DNA from: Emcibacteraceae bacterium
GTDB lineage: Bacteria; Pseudomonadota; Alphaproteobacteria; Sphingomonadales; Emcibacteraceae
DNA: 9,617 nt
Direction: 5' to 3'
Assembly: GCA_016763335.1 (NCBI GenBank)
Contig: JAESUD010000054.1
Span: forward strand, 1-9,617
In this document: piece after piece, positions 1 through 9,444 of the stretch
Layout of the letters: every line of letters starts with the position of its first letter
Position numbering within the stretch: position 1 is the first letter of the stretch
Translations under genes and position numbers: made by a program
The notes under the pieces: model-generated
Database searches by the model: none
Seen by the model: the letters and a program-made list of their open reading frames with translations, nothing else
Told to the model about the DNA's origin: nothing

Positions 1-1561
<1,561 letters not shown>

Positions 1562-1579
1562 TTATTCCAATACTGGTCT

Positions 1580-4500
1580 TTATCGATTATTAGTTGTTAA
1601 TTCAACGTTCAAGCAAAGGGACTTCATTTCCTTCACAAGCACATTAAATGATTCTGGTATGCCTGCATCAAAGCCGTCATCACCACGTACAATACTTTCG
1701 TATACTTTCGTACGGCCATTGACGTCATCTGATTTCACTGTAAGCATTTCTTGAAGCGTATAAGCAGCACCATAAGCCTGCAACGCCCACACTTCCATCT
1801 CACCAAAGCGCTGACCACCAAACTGGGCTTTACCACCGAGTGGTTGCTGGGTCACTAGAGAGTATGGACCGATGGAACGGGCATGGATCTTATCGTCAAC
1901 CAAATGGTGAAGCTTAAGCATGTAAATGTAACCAACGGTCACTTTACGGTCAAACCTATCACCAGTAAGGCCATCAAAAAGATAAACCTGACCAGAACCG
2001 TCCAAGTCTGCTTCATGAAGCATATCGACAATGTCCGGCTCATGAGCACCATCAAACACTGGTGTCGCCATCGGGATACCGTTGCGAAGGTTTTCGGACA
2101 TGCCGATAAGGTCTTCATCGTTCAACGGTCTAATTTCATCTTTATACTGATCAGCACTAAACACATTTTTGAGTTTATTGCGAAGATTTTCAGCTTTATC
2201 AGCCTCCGAAACTTCATGCGCATCAAGCATATCAGAAATTTGAACACCAAGCCCACGTGACGCCCACCCGAGATGGGTTTCAAGAATTTGCCCCACATTC
2301 ATACGTGACGGCACACCAAGCGGGTTCAAGCAGATGTCAACGGGCGTTCCGTCTTCAAGATACGGCATATCTTCTTGCGGAAGAATGCGCGAAATAACCC
2401 CTTTATTACCATGACGCCCGGCCATTTTATCACCCGGCTGAAGCTTACGCTTAACAGCAACGAAAACCTTAACCATTTTAAGCACGCCAGGCATAAGTTC
2501 GTCACCACGTTGAAGTTTTTCAATTTTTTCTTCAAAGCGAGAATGAAGTTGCGCACGTGCATCTTCAAACTGTTGATGAAGCGCATCAATCTCTTCTGTT
2601 GCACTTCCATCGTCAACGGCAATTTGCCACCATAGACCATTGGAAAGATCTTCAAGAAGTTCTTCAGTTACTTTAGAACCTTTACTTACTTCGCTAGGGC
2701 CACTAAGAATTTTTTTATTTATCAGAAGCGGCTTAAGGCGGACATAAATACTACGGTCAAGAATTGTTTGCTCATCTACACGGTCTTTTGAAAGACGCTC
2801 AATTTCTTCACGCTCGATAGCAATGGCACGTTCGTCTTTATCAATACCGTGGCGGTTAAACACACGAACCTCAACAACCGTACCCGCAACACCAGGCGGC
2901 AAGCGCATAGAAGTATCACGAACATCAGCGGCTTTCTCACCAAAGATAGCACGAAGAAGTTTTTCTTCCGGCGTCATCGGGCTTTCGCCTTTTGGTGTAA
3001 TTTTACCAACTAGAATATCGCCAGGATGAACTTCAGCACCAAGATAAACAATTCCAGCCTCATCAAGATTACGAAGGCCTTCTTCACCGACATTTGGAAT
3101 GTCGCGTGTGATATCTTCCGGTCCAAGTTTTGTATCACGAGCCATTACTTCAAATTCATCAATATGAATTGACGTAAACACATCGTCTTTTACGATGCGC
3201 TCTGAAATCAAGATACTATCTTCAAAGTTATAACCATGCCATGGCATAAAGGCCACAAGCACGTTACGACCAAGCGCCAGTTCACCAAGATCCGTTGACG
3301 GACCATCAGCTAAAACGTCGCCAGCATTAACCACATCACCCACCTTAACAATAGGACGTTGGTTGATACATGTATTTTGGTTTGAACGCTGGAATTTAGA
3401 AAGCGTATAAATATCAACACCAGAAGTATTACTATCAAGCTTATCAGTTACACGAATAACAATTCGGATCGCATCCACTTGGTCGATGACGCCGCCGCGT
3501 TCGGCAACAACTGCTGCGCCACTATCGCGCGCAACAACACGTTCCATACCGGTTCCAACGAACGGTGATTCCGCACGAAGTAAAGGCACGGCCTGACGTT
3601 GCATGTTCGAGCCCATAAGCGCACGGTTCGCATCATCATTTTCCAAGAATGGAATAAGGGAGGCCGCAACAGAAACAACCTGTTTCGGCGACACATCCAT
3701 AAGAGAAATATCTTCGTGCTTTTTAAGTACATGGTTACCGGCCTGACGACAATCCACTAATTCATTAGCAAAATCACCATTATCATCAAGCGGGGTATTT
3801 GCTTGGGCAATAGTATATTTCTCTTCTTCCATAGCGGAAAGATAAATAACATCATCAGTAATTTTGCTATCTATAACCTTACGGTAAGGCGTTTCGATGA
3901 AACCGTATTTATTCACTTTGGCATAAGTCGCCAGTGAATTGATAAGACCAATATTCGGTCCCTCCGGTGTTTCAATCGGGCAAATACGGCCATAATGGGT
4001 TGTATGAACGTCACGGACTTCAAACCCGGCACGTTCACGCGTAAGACCACCAGGGCCAAGCGCAGAAAGACGACGCTTATGCGTAATTTCACTGAGCGGA
4101 TTTGTTTGGTCCATAAATTGGCTAAGCTGTGATGATCCGAAAAATTCACGAACCGCAGCAACAGCCGGTTTTGCATTAACCAGATCATGCGGCATCACTG
4201 TATCAATATCAATACTGCTCATGCGTTCACGAATAGCACGCTCCATACGGAGCAGACCAATACGGTATTGATTTTCCATCAATTCACCAACAGAACGAAC
4301 CCGACGGTTACCAAGATGGTCAATATCATCAACCACGCCTTTTCCGTCTCTAAGGTCGATCATTGTCCTAAGAACTTCAAGAATATCTTCTTTACGAAGC
4401 ACACGAACATCATCGGCACAATCAAGACCAAGACGCATATTCATTTTCACGCGACCAACAGATGAAAGGTCATAACGTTCACCATCAAAGAAAAGACCTT

Positions 4501-5680
4501 CGAATAGCGCCTCTGCTGTTTCACGGGTTGGCGGCTCGCCAGGGCGCATAACACGGTAAATTTCAGAAAGCGCCATATCGCGATTCTGACATTTATCTAC
4601 CATTAATGTATTGCGCAAGAAAGGACCTATACGAATATGGTCAATGTCCAGCGTATCAATATTTTTATATCCGGCATCAGCAAGAATTTCGAGATGCTCT
4701 TCAGTAATCTCTTCACCGGCCTCAATATAGATTTCACCAGTTTTACCGTTGACCATGTCTTCGGCTACAAAGCGGTTTATCAAATCCTCATCAGGAAGTA
4801 GAATATTTTCCACACCTTCTTTTTCAAGCTTCTTGATAGCCCGCGGGGTAATTTTCTTACCGGCCTCAACAATAACTTCACCGTCTTTGGCATTTACCAG
4901 ATCAAATGTCGGTTTTGCACCGCGCCACTTGTCGGCAATGAATGGAACACTCCACCCACCTTTAACTTTTTTATAGGTAACACGACCATAATAATAATCG
5001 AGAATTTCTTCACTACTAAGCCCAAGTGCGTACAGAAGCGTCGTTGCCGGCATTTTACGACGACGGTCAAAACGAACATGAACAATGTCTTTTGCATCAA
5101 ATTCAAAATCAAGCCATGAACCCCGATACGGGATAACACGCGCAGAAAAAAGAAACTTGCCAGACGCTTGTGTTTTACCTTTATCATGATCAAAAAACAC
5201 ACCCGGCGAACGATGCATTTGAGAAACAATCACACGCTCAGTACCATTAACAACAAATGTACCACGGTCCGTCATAAGCGGAAGGTCACCCATATAGACG
5301 TCTTGCTCTTTAATATCGAGCACGCTACGGGCTTCTGTTTCTTCATCAATTTCAAATACAATCAGACGAAGCGTCACACGGAGCGGTGCCGCATAAGTCA
5401 TATCACGCTGCTGACACTCTTCAGTATCATATTTAGGCTTCTCTAGTTCGTATGAAACAAACTCAAGAGATGCCGATTCAGCAAAATCCGCTATTGGAAA
5501 TACACTCTTAAATACGCCCTGCAAACCGTTATCTGTACGGTCATCGCGTTCCACGTCAGTTTGTAGAAACTGATCATAAGAGCTTTTCTGAACTTTAATC
5601 AGATTTGGCATTTCTGCCACTTCGCGGATGCGTCCAAAATTCTTACGAACTTTTTTACGACTGGAATAAGAAGTCGCCAT
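1580..5680 (-). CDS. rpoB: DNA-directed RNA polymerase subunit beta
   Basis: Beta subunit of RNA polymerase, the partner of beta' in the catalytic core and the rifampicin target. The gene is complete, 1,366 residues, normal for Alphaproteobacteria. The start is ATG at 5680 ([10 protein letters not shown]), because GAGG lies 7 nt upstream; a TTG at 5686 would sit directly against it. Visible landmarks in order: the N-terminal protrusion and lobe; a lineage insertion around residues 266-342 with two similar Gly-Glu segments; rifampicin cluster I around residues 515-541 (Asp524, His534 and Ser539 match E. coli Asp516, His526 and Ser531); [11 protein letters not shown] with Glu820 and Asp821; [10 protein letters not shown] with Lys1085 and Lys1093 near the active site; and the C-terminal [19 protein letters not shown] clamp segment that contacts beta'. 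None of the key rifampicin residues is changed, so a sensitive enzyme is expected. It follows rplL after a 300-nt gap and precedes rpoC by 30 nt. Confidence 0.99.
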   Translation of the reverse strand: MATSYSSRKKVRKNFGRIREVAEMPNLIKVQKSSYDQFLQTDVERDDRTDNGLQGVFKSVFPIADFAESASLEFVSYELEKPKYDTEECQQRDMTYAAPLRVTLRLIVFEIDEETEARSVLDIKEQDVYMGDLPLMTDRGTFVVNGTERVIVSQMHRSPGVFFDHDKGKTQASGKFLFSARVIPYRGSWLDFEFDAKDIVHVRFDRRRKMPATTLLYALGLSSEEILDYYYGRVTYKKVKGGWSVPFIADKWRGAKPTFDLVNAKDGEVIVEAGKKITPRAIKKLEKEGVENILLPDEDLINRFVAEDMVNGKTGEIYIEAGEEITEEHLEILADAGYKNIDTLDIDHIRIGPFLRNTLMVDKCQNRDMALSEIYRVMRPGEPPTRETAEALFEGLFFDGERYDLSSVGRVKMNMRLGLDCADDVRVLRKEDILEVLRTMIDLRDGKGVVDDIDHLGNRRVRSVGELMENQYRIGLLRMERAIRERMSSIDIDTVMPHDLVNAKPAVAAVREFFGSSQLSQFMDQTNPLSEITHKRRLSALGPGGLTRERAGFEVRDVHTTHYGRICPIETPEGPNIGLINSLATYAKVNKYGFIETPYRKVIDSKITDDVIYLSAMEEEKYTIAQANTPLDDNGDFANELVDCRQAGNHVLKKHEDISLMDVSPKQVVSVAASLIPFLENDDANRALMGSNMQRQAVPLLRAESPFVGTGMERVVARDSGAAVVAERGGVIDQVDAIRIVIRVTDKLDSNTSGVDIYTLSKFQRSNQNTCINQRPIVKVGDVVNAGDVLADGPSTDLGELALGRNVLVAFMPWHGYNFEDSILISERIVKDDVFTSIHIDEFEVMARDTKLGPEDITRDIPNVGEEGLRNLDEAGIVYLGAEVHPGDILVGKITPKGESPMTPEEKLLRAIFGEKAADVRDTSMRLPPGVAGTVVEVRVFNRHGIDKDERAIAIEREEIERLSKDRVDEQTILDRSIYVRLKPLLINKKILSGPSEVSKGSKVTEELLEDLSNGLWWQIAVDDGSATEEIDALHQQFEDARAQLHSRFEEKIEKLQRGDELMPGVLKMVKVFVAVKRKLQPGDKMAGRHGNKGVISRILPQEDMPYLEDGTPVDICLNPLGVPSRMNVGQILETHLGWASRGLGVQISDMLDAHEVSEADKAENLRNKLKNVFSADQYKDEIRPLNDEDLIGMSENLRNGIPMATPVFDGAHEPDIVDMLHEADLDGSGQVYLFDGLTGDRFDRKVTVGYIYMLKLHHLVDDKIHARSIGPYSLVTQQPLGGKAQFGGQRFGEMEVWALQAYGAAYTLQEMLTVKSDDVNGRTKVYESIVRGDDGFDAGIPESFNVLVKEMKSLCLNVELTTNNR

Positions 5681-5911
5681 GTTCAACCCTCGCCAATATA
5701 TTCTTGATCAAACCAAACCACACATAAAAACAAACTTTTAAATGCAATTTGACATTTAACAAATAAACACTAAATCAGATACGCCAAAACCGCTTCAGAA
5801 TATTTCCTGAAAACGGCCAATATAAACTAGTCAAAACAATCCAAAAATCAATGGTAAATTATTGTTTATTAACAAATTATTTTGTATCCAATCCGATGTT
5901 TAAACCACGTT

Positions 5912-5926
5912 CCCTTAATTTAAGGG
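5912..5926. repeat. Small palindrome CCCTTAA-T-TTAAGGG
   Basis: Seven-base perfect inverted repeat around one central base, immediately beside the long hairpin at 5929-5967, on the rpoB side. As RNA it could form only a weak AU-rich hairpin. It may act together with its neighbour as a processing or pausing element, but function is unknown. Confidence 0.4.
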
Positions 5927-5928
5927 GT

Positions 5929-5967
5929 AAAGGTGGTGCACAAACACGAATGTCATACACCACCTTT
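5929..5967. terminator. Hairpin between rplL and rpoB, possible attenuator or processing site
   Basis: AAAGGTGGTG at 5929-5938 pairs perfectly over 10 bp with CACCACCTTT at 5958-5967, leaving a 19-nt loop. It begins 13 nt after the rplL stop. In the direction of the operon (minus strand) the stem is followed by ACCCC rather than a T run, so it is not a strong terminator for rplL-rpoB transcripts. In the opposite direction it is followed by TTAATTTTTTAG and looks more like an intrinsic terminator. Its position matches the rplL-rpoB attenuator and RNase III site of E. coli; equivalence is inferred. Confidence 0.55.
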
Positions 5968-5980
5968 TAATTTTTTAGAA

Positions 5981-6352
5981 CTACTTAAGTTCTGCTGTAG
6001 CACCAGCAGCTTCAAGCTTAGCTTTAAGCTCTTCGGCTTCAGATTTAGAACAAGCTTCCTTAACAACTTTAGGAGCACCTTCTACCATTTCTTTAGACTC
6101 TTTAAGTCCAAGACCTGTAATAGCACGTACTTCCTTAATTACGTTAATTTTCTTGTCGCCAATAGCTGTAAGAACAACATCAAACTCGTCCTTTTCAACA
6201 GCAGCTTCGCCACCAGCGGCCGGAGCAGCTGCAGCAGCAACAGGAGCAGCAGCAGATACGCCCCACTTTTCTTCAAGTAGTTTAGAAAGATCAGCAGCTT
6301 CCATTACAGTTAATGCAGATAATTCGTCAGCAATCTTATTAAGATCAGCCAT
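5981..6352 (-). CDS. rplL: 50S ribosomal protein L7/L12
   Basis: The flexible stalk protein of the large ribosomal subunit, present as multiple dimers bound to L10. It recruits and activates the translational GTPases, including EF-Tu, whose gene end lies at the right of this window. 123 residues, normal length. Residues 1-32 form the dimerising, L10-binding N-terminal helix pair ([20 protein letters not shown]). Residues 33-52 are the Ala/Pro/Gly-rich hinge. Residues 53 onward are the globular C-terminal domain with the factor-binding face ([20 protein letters not shown]). A cysteine at residue 101 occupies part of a variable segment and is not expected to matter. Start at ATG 6352 is supported by AAGGA 7 nt upstream. 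It follows rplJ by 50 nt, as usual, and is presumably co-transcribed with it. Confidence 0.98.
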   Translation of the reverse strand: MADLNKIADELSALTVMEAADLSKLLEEKWGVSAAAPVAAAAAPAAGGEAAVEKDEFDVVLTAIGDKKINVIKEVRAITGLGLKESKEMVEGAPKVVKEACSKSEAEELKAKLEAAGATAELK

Positions 6353-6402
6353 TTTATTTTCCTTAGTTTAAAATATTATAATTCAATCGAAACCTATGTC
6401 GC

Positions 6403-6912
6403 TTAACCTTGCGATCCATAAGCACTAAACACGCGAGCCAACTGCCCTGCAGGTGCTTGCGTAATACTTGCAAGTTTTCCTGCCGGAGCTTGTAACAACC
6501 CAACAATCATTCCACGAAGTTCATCTAGCCCAGGAAGTGCAGCAAGTGATCTAACACCGGCCACATCAAGGATAGCATCATCCATTGTCCCACCAACGAT
6601 TTCAAGCTTTTCGTTATCTTTGGCGTAATTCACTAGAACCTTAGCAGCCGCAACAACATCATCAGAATAACCAAGTGCTGTTGTGCCTGTTAGATGTTCT
6701 CCAAGGCCTTCTATTTTAGTACCGTCAAGAGCAAGACGAGCGAGTCGGTTTTTCGCAACCTTAAGAGTAGCACCCTGCTCACGCATTTTATTGCGCAAAT
6801 CAGTCATCTCAGTCACATTAAGTCCTAGGTTGCGAACAACAACGATAGAAGCAGATGCGTCAAAAACGCCCTTTAAAAGGGATACCATTTCCTCTTCTTG
6901 AGTACGGTCCAT
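6403..6912 (-). CDS. rplJ: 50S ribosomal protein L10
   Basis: Base of the ribosomal stalk: it binds 23S rRNA near the L11 site and carries L7/L12 dimers on its C-terminal helix. 169 residues, normal length. The N-terminal half shows the rRNA-binding fold (MDRTQEEEMVSLLKGVF, LRNKMREQGATLKVAKNRLA). The C-terminal segment with LLQAPAGKLASITQAPAGQL carries the L7/L12-binding helix region. I chose ATG at 6912 over an upstream TTG at 6930, because GGAG sits 6 nt before the ATG and lies inside the longer reading. The family's usual autoregulation, in which the L10-L12 complex binds its own mRNA leader, fits the structured 301-nt region just upstream. Confidence 0.97.
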   Translation of the reverse strand: MDRTQEEEMVSLLKGVFDASASIVVVRNLGLNVTEMTDLRNKMREQGATLKVAKNRLARLALDGTKIEGLGEHLTGTTALGYSDDVVAAAKVLVNYAKDNEKLEIVGGTMDDAILDVAGVRSLAALPGLDELRGMIVGLLQAPAGKLASITQAPAGQLARVFSAYGSQG

Positions 6913-6976
6913 TCTCGTCTCCGATTTCAATTTGCAAAGATCAACAAGTTAACCTTTACCGTTTAAATTAGATACA

Positions 6977-6988
6977 GGGTGATCACCC
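6977..6988. repeat. Perfect palindrome GGGTGATCACCC
   Basis: Twelve-base perfect palindrome about 65 nt upstream of the rplJ start. As RNA it gives a 4-bp stem with GAUC loop, which is weak. It may belong to the leader that controls rplJ translation or be a protein site; I cannot tell which. Confidence 0.35.
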
Positions 6989-7045
6989 ACTCTATATCGC
7001 TCACGCCTGTCGCTTCCATCCCGCAAAGGACTTTGGCACGGAAAC

Positions 7046-7060
7046 TGTGATTAAATCACA
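7046..7060. repeat. Palindrome TGTGATT-A-AATCACA
   Basis: Seven-base perfect inverted repeat around one central base, at the rplJ side of the L10 leader core. The half sites TGTGA and TCACA resemble those of CRP-family regulators, but they are separated by 5 instead of the usual 6 bases. It could also be a hairpin of the leader RNA. Function is unassigned. Confidence 0.4.
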
Positions 7061-7061
7061 A

Positions 7062-7134
7062 CCCCATCTATGCAGGCCCATCGGGCTTAAATCGTCACCT
7101 TAAGTAAGGATCGGACACCTGCAGTTTCGGACAA
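7062..7134 (-). ncRNA. Ribosomal protein L10 leader (autoregulatory mRNA structure), approximate limits
   Basis: On the minus strand the order is GTCCGAAACTGCAGGTGTCC, then GATTTAAGCCCGATGGGCC, then TGCATAGATGGGG. This resembles the L10 leader of Alphaproteobacteria as I remember it: a conserved 'ACTG-AGGTG' element, a 'TTAAGCC' element and a 'GCCTGC-TAGA-GGGG' element. Two pairings support a fold. TGCAGG (7118-7123) pairs with CCTGCA (7071-7076), and GCCC/GGGC (7076-7086) makes a small inner hairpin. In known cases L10 bound to L7/L12 dimers docks on this leader and lowers translation of rplJ-rplL. A covariance-model search would settle the boundaries. Confidence 0.6.
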
Positions 7135-7137
7135 GCC

Positions 7138-7166
7138 GGGATTACGGAGATATTCTTCGTAACCCC
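7138..7166 (-). promoter_or_regulatory. Leader hairpin GGGGTTACG/CGTAATCCC
   Basis: On the minus strand nine bases pair with nine, including one G-U pair, around an 11-nt loop. Read as plus-strand RNA the same position would be an A-C mismatch, so the structure suits the operon transcript only. No T run follows, so it is not a terminator. It directly precedes the L10 leader core and is probably part of the same structured leader. Confidence 0.5.
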
Positions 7167-7172
7167 AAGTTC

Positions 7173-7192
7173 CCGTCAGACACGTCTAACGG
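7173..7192 (-). promoter_or_regulatory. Hairpin downstream of rplA
   Basis: On the minus strand CCGTTAGAC and GTCTGACGG are complementary with one U-G pair and a 2-nt centre, so in RNA the top pairs would open into the loop. It lies about 20 nt after the rplA stop. Without a following T run it is more likely a pause, processing or mRNA-end-protecting structure than a terminator. Confidence 0.45.
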
Positions 7193-7213
7193 AATTCTTT
7201 TTCATCAACAGGC

Positions 7214-7912
7214 TTAGTTACCTAGCGCTGATGATGTATCAATATTCAAGCCAGGGCCCATAGTTGATGTAATGGTCATATTTTTAAAATAAGTCCCTTT
7301 AACACCAGACGGCCTTGCTTTCACAACTGCATTTACAAGAGTTTTTACATTCTCGGCAATCGCCGCCTCATCAAAGCTGATTTTACCAACGCCAACATGA
7401 ATAATGCCCGCCTTTTCAACACGGTATTCAATCTGACCACCCTTGGCCGCTTTAACAGCCGCCACAACGTCCTGAGTAACAGTACCAAGTTTCGGGTTAG
7501 GCATAAGACCGCGTGGACCAAGAATTTTACCAAGGCGACCAACAACAGCCATCATGTCAGGCGTTGCAATACAGCGATCAAAATTCATTTCACCTTTTTG
7601 GATTGCCTCCATAAGATCTTCCGCACCGACAAGCTCCGCACCGGCGGCTTTTGCTTTTTCAGCATTATCACCACGAGCAAACACAGCCACACGAACATTC
7701 TTACCCGTTCCGTTTGGAAGCCCTATAACACCACGAACCATTTGATCGGCATGACGTGGGTCAACCCCAAGACAAATTGCTACTTCAACTGTTTCGTCAA
7801 ATTTCACTTTTGAGCGCTCTTTTAAAATCTTCACAGCTTCATCAATTGAATATGAAGCATTAAGGTCAAGACCTTCGAGCATCGCTTTTGCGCGTTTTCC
7901 TAATTTAGCCAT
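7214..7912 (-). CDS. rplA: 50S ribosomal protein L1
   Basis: L1 forms the mobile stalk near the ribosomal E site and binds 23S rRNA; in many bacteria it also represses its own rplK-rplA mRNA. 232 residues, normal length. The family signature is clear, with [20 protein letters not shown], then [20 protein letters not shown], then [20 protein letters not shown]. The C-terminal [19 protein letters not shown] is also typical. The start at ATG 7912 ([12 protein letters not shown]) has AGGA 7 nt upstream; a longer frame from 7960 merely overlaps the end of rplK and its first 16 residues are not L1-like. Only 4 nt separate it from the rplK stop, so the two are translated from one message and are probably coupled. 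Confidence 0.98.
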   Translation of the reverse strand: MAKLGKRAKAMLEGLDLNASYSIDEAVKILKERSKVKFDETVEVAICLGVDPRHADQMVRGVIGLPNGTGKNVRVAVFARGDNAEKAKAAGAELVGAEDLMEAIQKGEMNFDRCIATPDMMAVVGRLGKILGPRGLMPNPKLGTVTQDVVAAVKAAKGGQIEYRVEKAGIIHVGVGKISFDEAAIAENVKTLVNAVVKARPSGVKGTYFKNMTITSTMGPGLNIDTSSALGN

Positions 7913-7916
7913 CAGT

Positions 7917-8345
7917 CTATCCTTTAACTTCCAAGCCCATTGAACGAGCAGTACCAGCAATGATTAATAATGCAGCCTCTTGCGTGTTTGCATTTAAATC
8001 AACCATTTTCAAATCCGCTATTTCCTGAACTTGCGCAGCTGTAATAGTTGCAGCAACAGTACGACCAGGTTCAGACGACGCCTTTTTAACTTTGGCAGCC
8101 TTTTTAAGTAAGAATGATGCTGGTGGCGTCTTTGTTATAAATGTAAAACTACGATCTGCATAAACAGTAATCGTTGTCGGAATTGGCATACCCTTTTCCA
8201 AGTCCTGAGTTTTAGCATTAAACGCTTTACAGAATTCCATAATATTTACACCGCGTTGACCGAGTGCCGGTCCGATCGGTGGTGATGGGTTAGCTATGCC
8301 CGCAGGCACTTGCAGCTTAATATAACCGTCAATTTTCTTCGCCAT
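7917..8345 (-). CDS. rplK: 50S ribosomal protein L11
   Basis: L11 sits at the base of the L7/L12 stalk in the GTPase-associated centre, contacts elongation factors and is needed for stringent-response signalling in many bacteria. 142 residues, the standard length. The N-terminal domain has [20 protein letters not shown] with the proline pair that forms the thiostrepton-sensitive region, followed by [19 protein letters not shown]. The C-terminal rRNA-binding domain ends in the typical [12 protein letters not shown]. Start at ATG 8345 has a short AAGG 7 nt upstream. It is the first gene after a 199-nt gap with a probable L1-binding structure, and is followed by rplA after 4 nt. Confidence 0.98.
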   Translation of the reverse strand: MAKKIDGYIKLQVPAGIANPSPPIGPALGQRGVNIMEFCKAFNAKTQDLEKGMPIPTTITVYADRSFTFITKTPPASFLLKKAAKVKKASSEPGRTVAATITAAQVQEIADLKMVDLNANTQEAALLIIAGTARSMGLEVKG

Positions 8346-8397
8346 TATATACCTTTTATAATTTATTATCGGCTGTTAAACCGAACGTTTAAAGGGA

Positions 8398-8426
8398 TGT
8401 GGTACGGCTATGGCAGGCCTTCCACA
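8398..8426 (-). promoter_or_regulatory. Probable L1-binding site in the rplK-rplA leader
   Basis: On the minus strand TGTGG and CCACA close a stem. Inside it GGC pairs with GCC, leaving the unequal internal loop AA opposite GTA. The pattern 'GTGG-AAGGC...GCC-GTACCAC' matches the L1 target found upstream of rplK in many Proteobacteria, which imitates the 23S rRNA site of L1. It lies about 50 nt before the rplK start. Excess L1 would bind here and repress translation of rplK-rplA. The match is from memory of the motif, not from a search. Confidence 0.55.
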
Positions 8427-8461
8427 CACTATGGGCTAATGCCCTAGTTCACTTGAAATTT

Positions 8462-8507
8462 TTCTCAAATGAGAAGCCGCCAAAAAAACATACGTTTCAT
8501 GGCGACT
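8462..8507 (-). promoter_or_regulatory. Two adjoining hairpins in the nusG-rplK gap
   Basis: On the minus strand AGTCGCCA (8500-8507) pairs with TGGCGGCT (8475-8482), with one U-G pair. The loop itself contains AAAC-GTAT-GTTT. Immediately after comes TTCTCA-TT-TGAGAA (8462-8475), sharing one base. No T run follows, so I do not call a terminator. They may be part of the rplK leader or protect the nusG mRNA end. Confidence 0.4.
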
Positions 8508-8510
8508 CAT

Positions 8511-8530
8511 AAAAACGGCTTATAACAGCC
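8511..8530 (-). terminator. Weak possible terminator after nusG
   Basis: On the minus strand GGCT-GTTATA-AGCC is followed by GTTTTT, 14 nt after the nusG stop. The stem has only 4 bp, so termination would be partial at best. It would separate secE-nusG from rplK-rplA if the promoter-like sequence just upstream is real. Confidence 0.3.
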
Positions 8531-8531
8531 T

Positions 8532-8558
8532 ATTCTATATAATACTAGTTCTTTTCAA
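8532..8558 (-). promoter_or_regulatory. Possible promoter for rplK-rplA overlapping the nusG end
   Basis: On the minus strand TTGAAA (8553-8558) and TAGAAT (8532-8537) each differ by one base from the sigma-70 consensus. The spacer of 15 nt is shorter than ideal. E. coli has a promoter in the equivalent place. The possible terminator at 8511-8530 lies just downstream, which argues against it. Low confidence. Confidence 0.3.
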
Positions 8559-9081
8559 CTTGATTATATTCAAGCTCAACCGGCGTTGCGCGACCAAAAA
8601 TTGAAACCGATACTTTGAGGCGCATTTTTTCAACATCAACACCCTCCACAATCCCAACAAACGAGTTAAACGGCCCTTCAATCACACGTACTTCTTCACC
8701 CACTTCATATAATATTGCAGGCGTTTTGCGGTCGACACCCTCTTCAACCTGATGAAGAATTTGATCAACTTCTTTTTGACTAATCGGCGATGGCTTTCCG
8801 CCCGCCCCTAAAAACCCGCTTACTTTCGGTGTATTCTTAATAAGGTGATACGATGCGTCCGTCATCAACATTTTCGCCAGAACATATCCAGGGAAAAATT
8901 TATGCTCGGTCGTAACTTTTTTACCTTTTTTAATATGAACAACTTCTTCAACAGGCACAAGCACCTCTTCAATAAGCGCTTCAAGTCCGTGAAGTTCAGC
9001 TGCCGCCTTGATCGCCTCAGCCACTTTTTTCTCGTAACCAGAATAAGCCTGAACGATATACCATCTTGCACTAGTAGCCAT
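8545..9081 (-). CDS. nusG: Transcription termination/antitermination factor NusG
   Basis: NusG binds RNA polymerase through its N-terminal domain, raising elongation speed, and links it to Rho or to the ribosome through its C-terminal KOW domain. 178 residues, normal length without insertions. The N-terminal domain shows RWYIVQAYSGYEKKVAEAIK at residues 6-25 and the conserved FFPGYVLAKM at 62-71. The KOW domain occupies about 127-178 (VGEEVRVIEGPFNSFVGIVE). Start at ATG 9081 has GGAG about 8 nt upstream inside the end of secE. Only 3 nt lie between the secE stop and this start, so the two are translated from one message, as in most bacteria. Confidence 0.98.
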   Translation of the reverse strand: MATSARWYIVQAYSGYEKKVAEAIKAAAELHGLEALIEEVLVPVEEVVHIKKGKKVTTEHKFFPGYVLAKMLMTDASYHLIKNTPKVSGFLGAGGKPSPISQKEVDQILHQVEEGVDRKTPAILYEVGEEVRVIEGPFNSFVGIVEGVDVEKMRLKVSVSIFGRATPVELEYNQVEKN

Positions 9082-9084
9082 ATT

Positions 9085-9282
9085 TTACGCTCCCAGACCA
9101 AGTATAAGTTGAATGACAAAATTCCAAAGTTTATCAACCCCTAAAAAGAAGACAGACATCACCGCCGCCATGATAAAAACCATAATCGTGGTGACCGTTG
9201 CTTCTTTACGTGTCGGCCAAATGACTTTCGAAACTTCTTGTCGAATTTGGCGAACAAATTCTGCCGGGCTTGTCTTTGCCAT
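9085..9282 (-). CDS. secE: Preprotein translocase subunit SecE
   Basis: SecE is the essential clamp of the SecYEG channel in the inner membrane, bracing SecY during protein export. 65 residues, the single-span form usual outside gamma-proteobacteria. Residues 8-22 form the amphipathic helix on the cytoplasmic face, ending in the conserved VIWPTRKE (20-27). Residues about 29-48 form the membrane span (VTTIMVFIMAAVMSVFFLGV), followed by a hydrophobic tail. Start ATG at 9282 has GGAAG about 8 nt upstream. It follows tRNA-Trp by 77 nt and nusG by convention comes next. Confidence 0.96.
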   Translation of the reverse strand: MAKTSPAEFVRQIRQEVSKVIWPTRKEATVTTIMVFIMAAVMSVFFLGVDKLWNFVIQLILGLGA

Positions 9283-9359
9283 TGTTCAAACTTCCATATA
9301 TTTCATGAATTTAAATGATGAATACTCTATTATTCAGCATGAATCCACTTTTATTTAAA
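9283..9359. other. tRNA-Trp to secE spacer
   Basis: AT-rich 77-nt spacer with no clear hairpin and no convincing promoter on the minus strand. secE is either transcribed through from tuf and the tRNA or from a promoter I cannot recognise. Confidence 0.5.
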
Positions 9360-9435
9360 TGGCAGGAGTGGAGAGACTCGAACTCACGACACCCGGTTTT
9401 GGAGACCGGTGCTCTACCAACTGAGCTACACTCCT
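9360..9435 (-). tRNA. trnW: tRNA-Trp (anticodon CCA)
   Basis: A 76-nt cloverleaf with encoded 3' CCA. The acceptor arms AGGAGTG and CACTCCT pair over all 7 bp, with G as discriminator base as expected for Trp. The D stem is GCTC/GAGC. The anticodon stem CCGGT/ACCGG carries the loop CTCCAAA with anticodon CCA at plus-strand 9400-9402. The T loop is TTCGAGT. The T stem GTGAG/CTCTC has a T-T mismatch at its second pair (50:64), where E. coli tRNA-Trp has a G-U pair. It lies 9 nt from the tuf hairpin, so it is probably cut from a tuf read-through transcript. Confidence 0.97.
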
Positions 9436-9444
9436 ACAAATAAG

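Larger units (their letters stand above)
5681..5980. other. AT-rich rplL-rpoB intergenic region
   Basis: This 300-base gap holds no gene I can support. Its rpoB-proximal part (about 5690-5900) is very AT-rich. The rplL-proximal part carries a long hairpin and a small palindrome, listed separately. In E. coli the equivalent gap holds a partial terminator and an RNase III site that set the ratio of stalk protein to polymerase. A similar role here is inferred from position only. I found no convincing promoter with a good -35/-10 pair, although TTGACT occurs on the minus strand near 5830. Confidence 0.6.
6913..7213. other. rplA-rplJ intergenic region holding leader RNA elements
   Basis: This 301-nt gap contains no protein gene I can support. 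On the minus strand it holds two hairpins near rplA (7173-7192 and 7138-7166), an L10-leader-like core (about 7062-7134), and two short palindromes (7046-7060 and 6977-6988) before the rplJ ribosome binding site. In E. coli the rplJ promoter lies in this interval; I could not pick a convincing one here. Confidence 0.7.

Noticed and set aside
5690..5900. Small hidden gene or promoter in the AT-rich rplL-rpoB gap
   Set aside because: No frame with a ribosome binding site and plausible protein was found. TTGACT near 5830 on the minus strand has no good -10 partner at 16-18 nt.
7913..7960. Extended rplA start at 7960
   Set aside because: The extra 16 residues are the end of rplK in another frame, and the ATG at 7912 has its own ribosome binding site and gives the standard L1 N-terminus.
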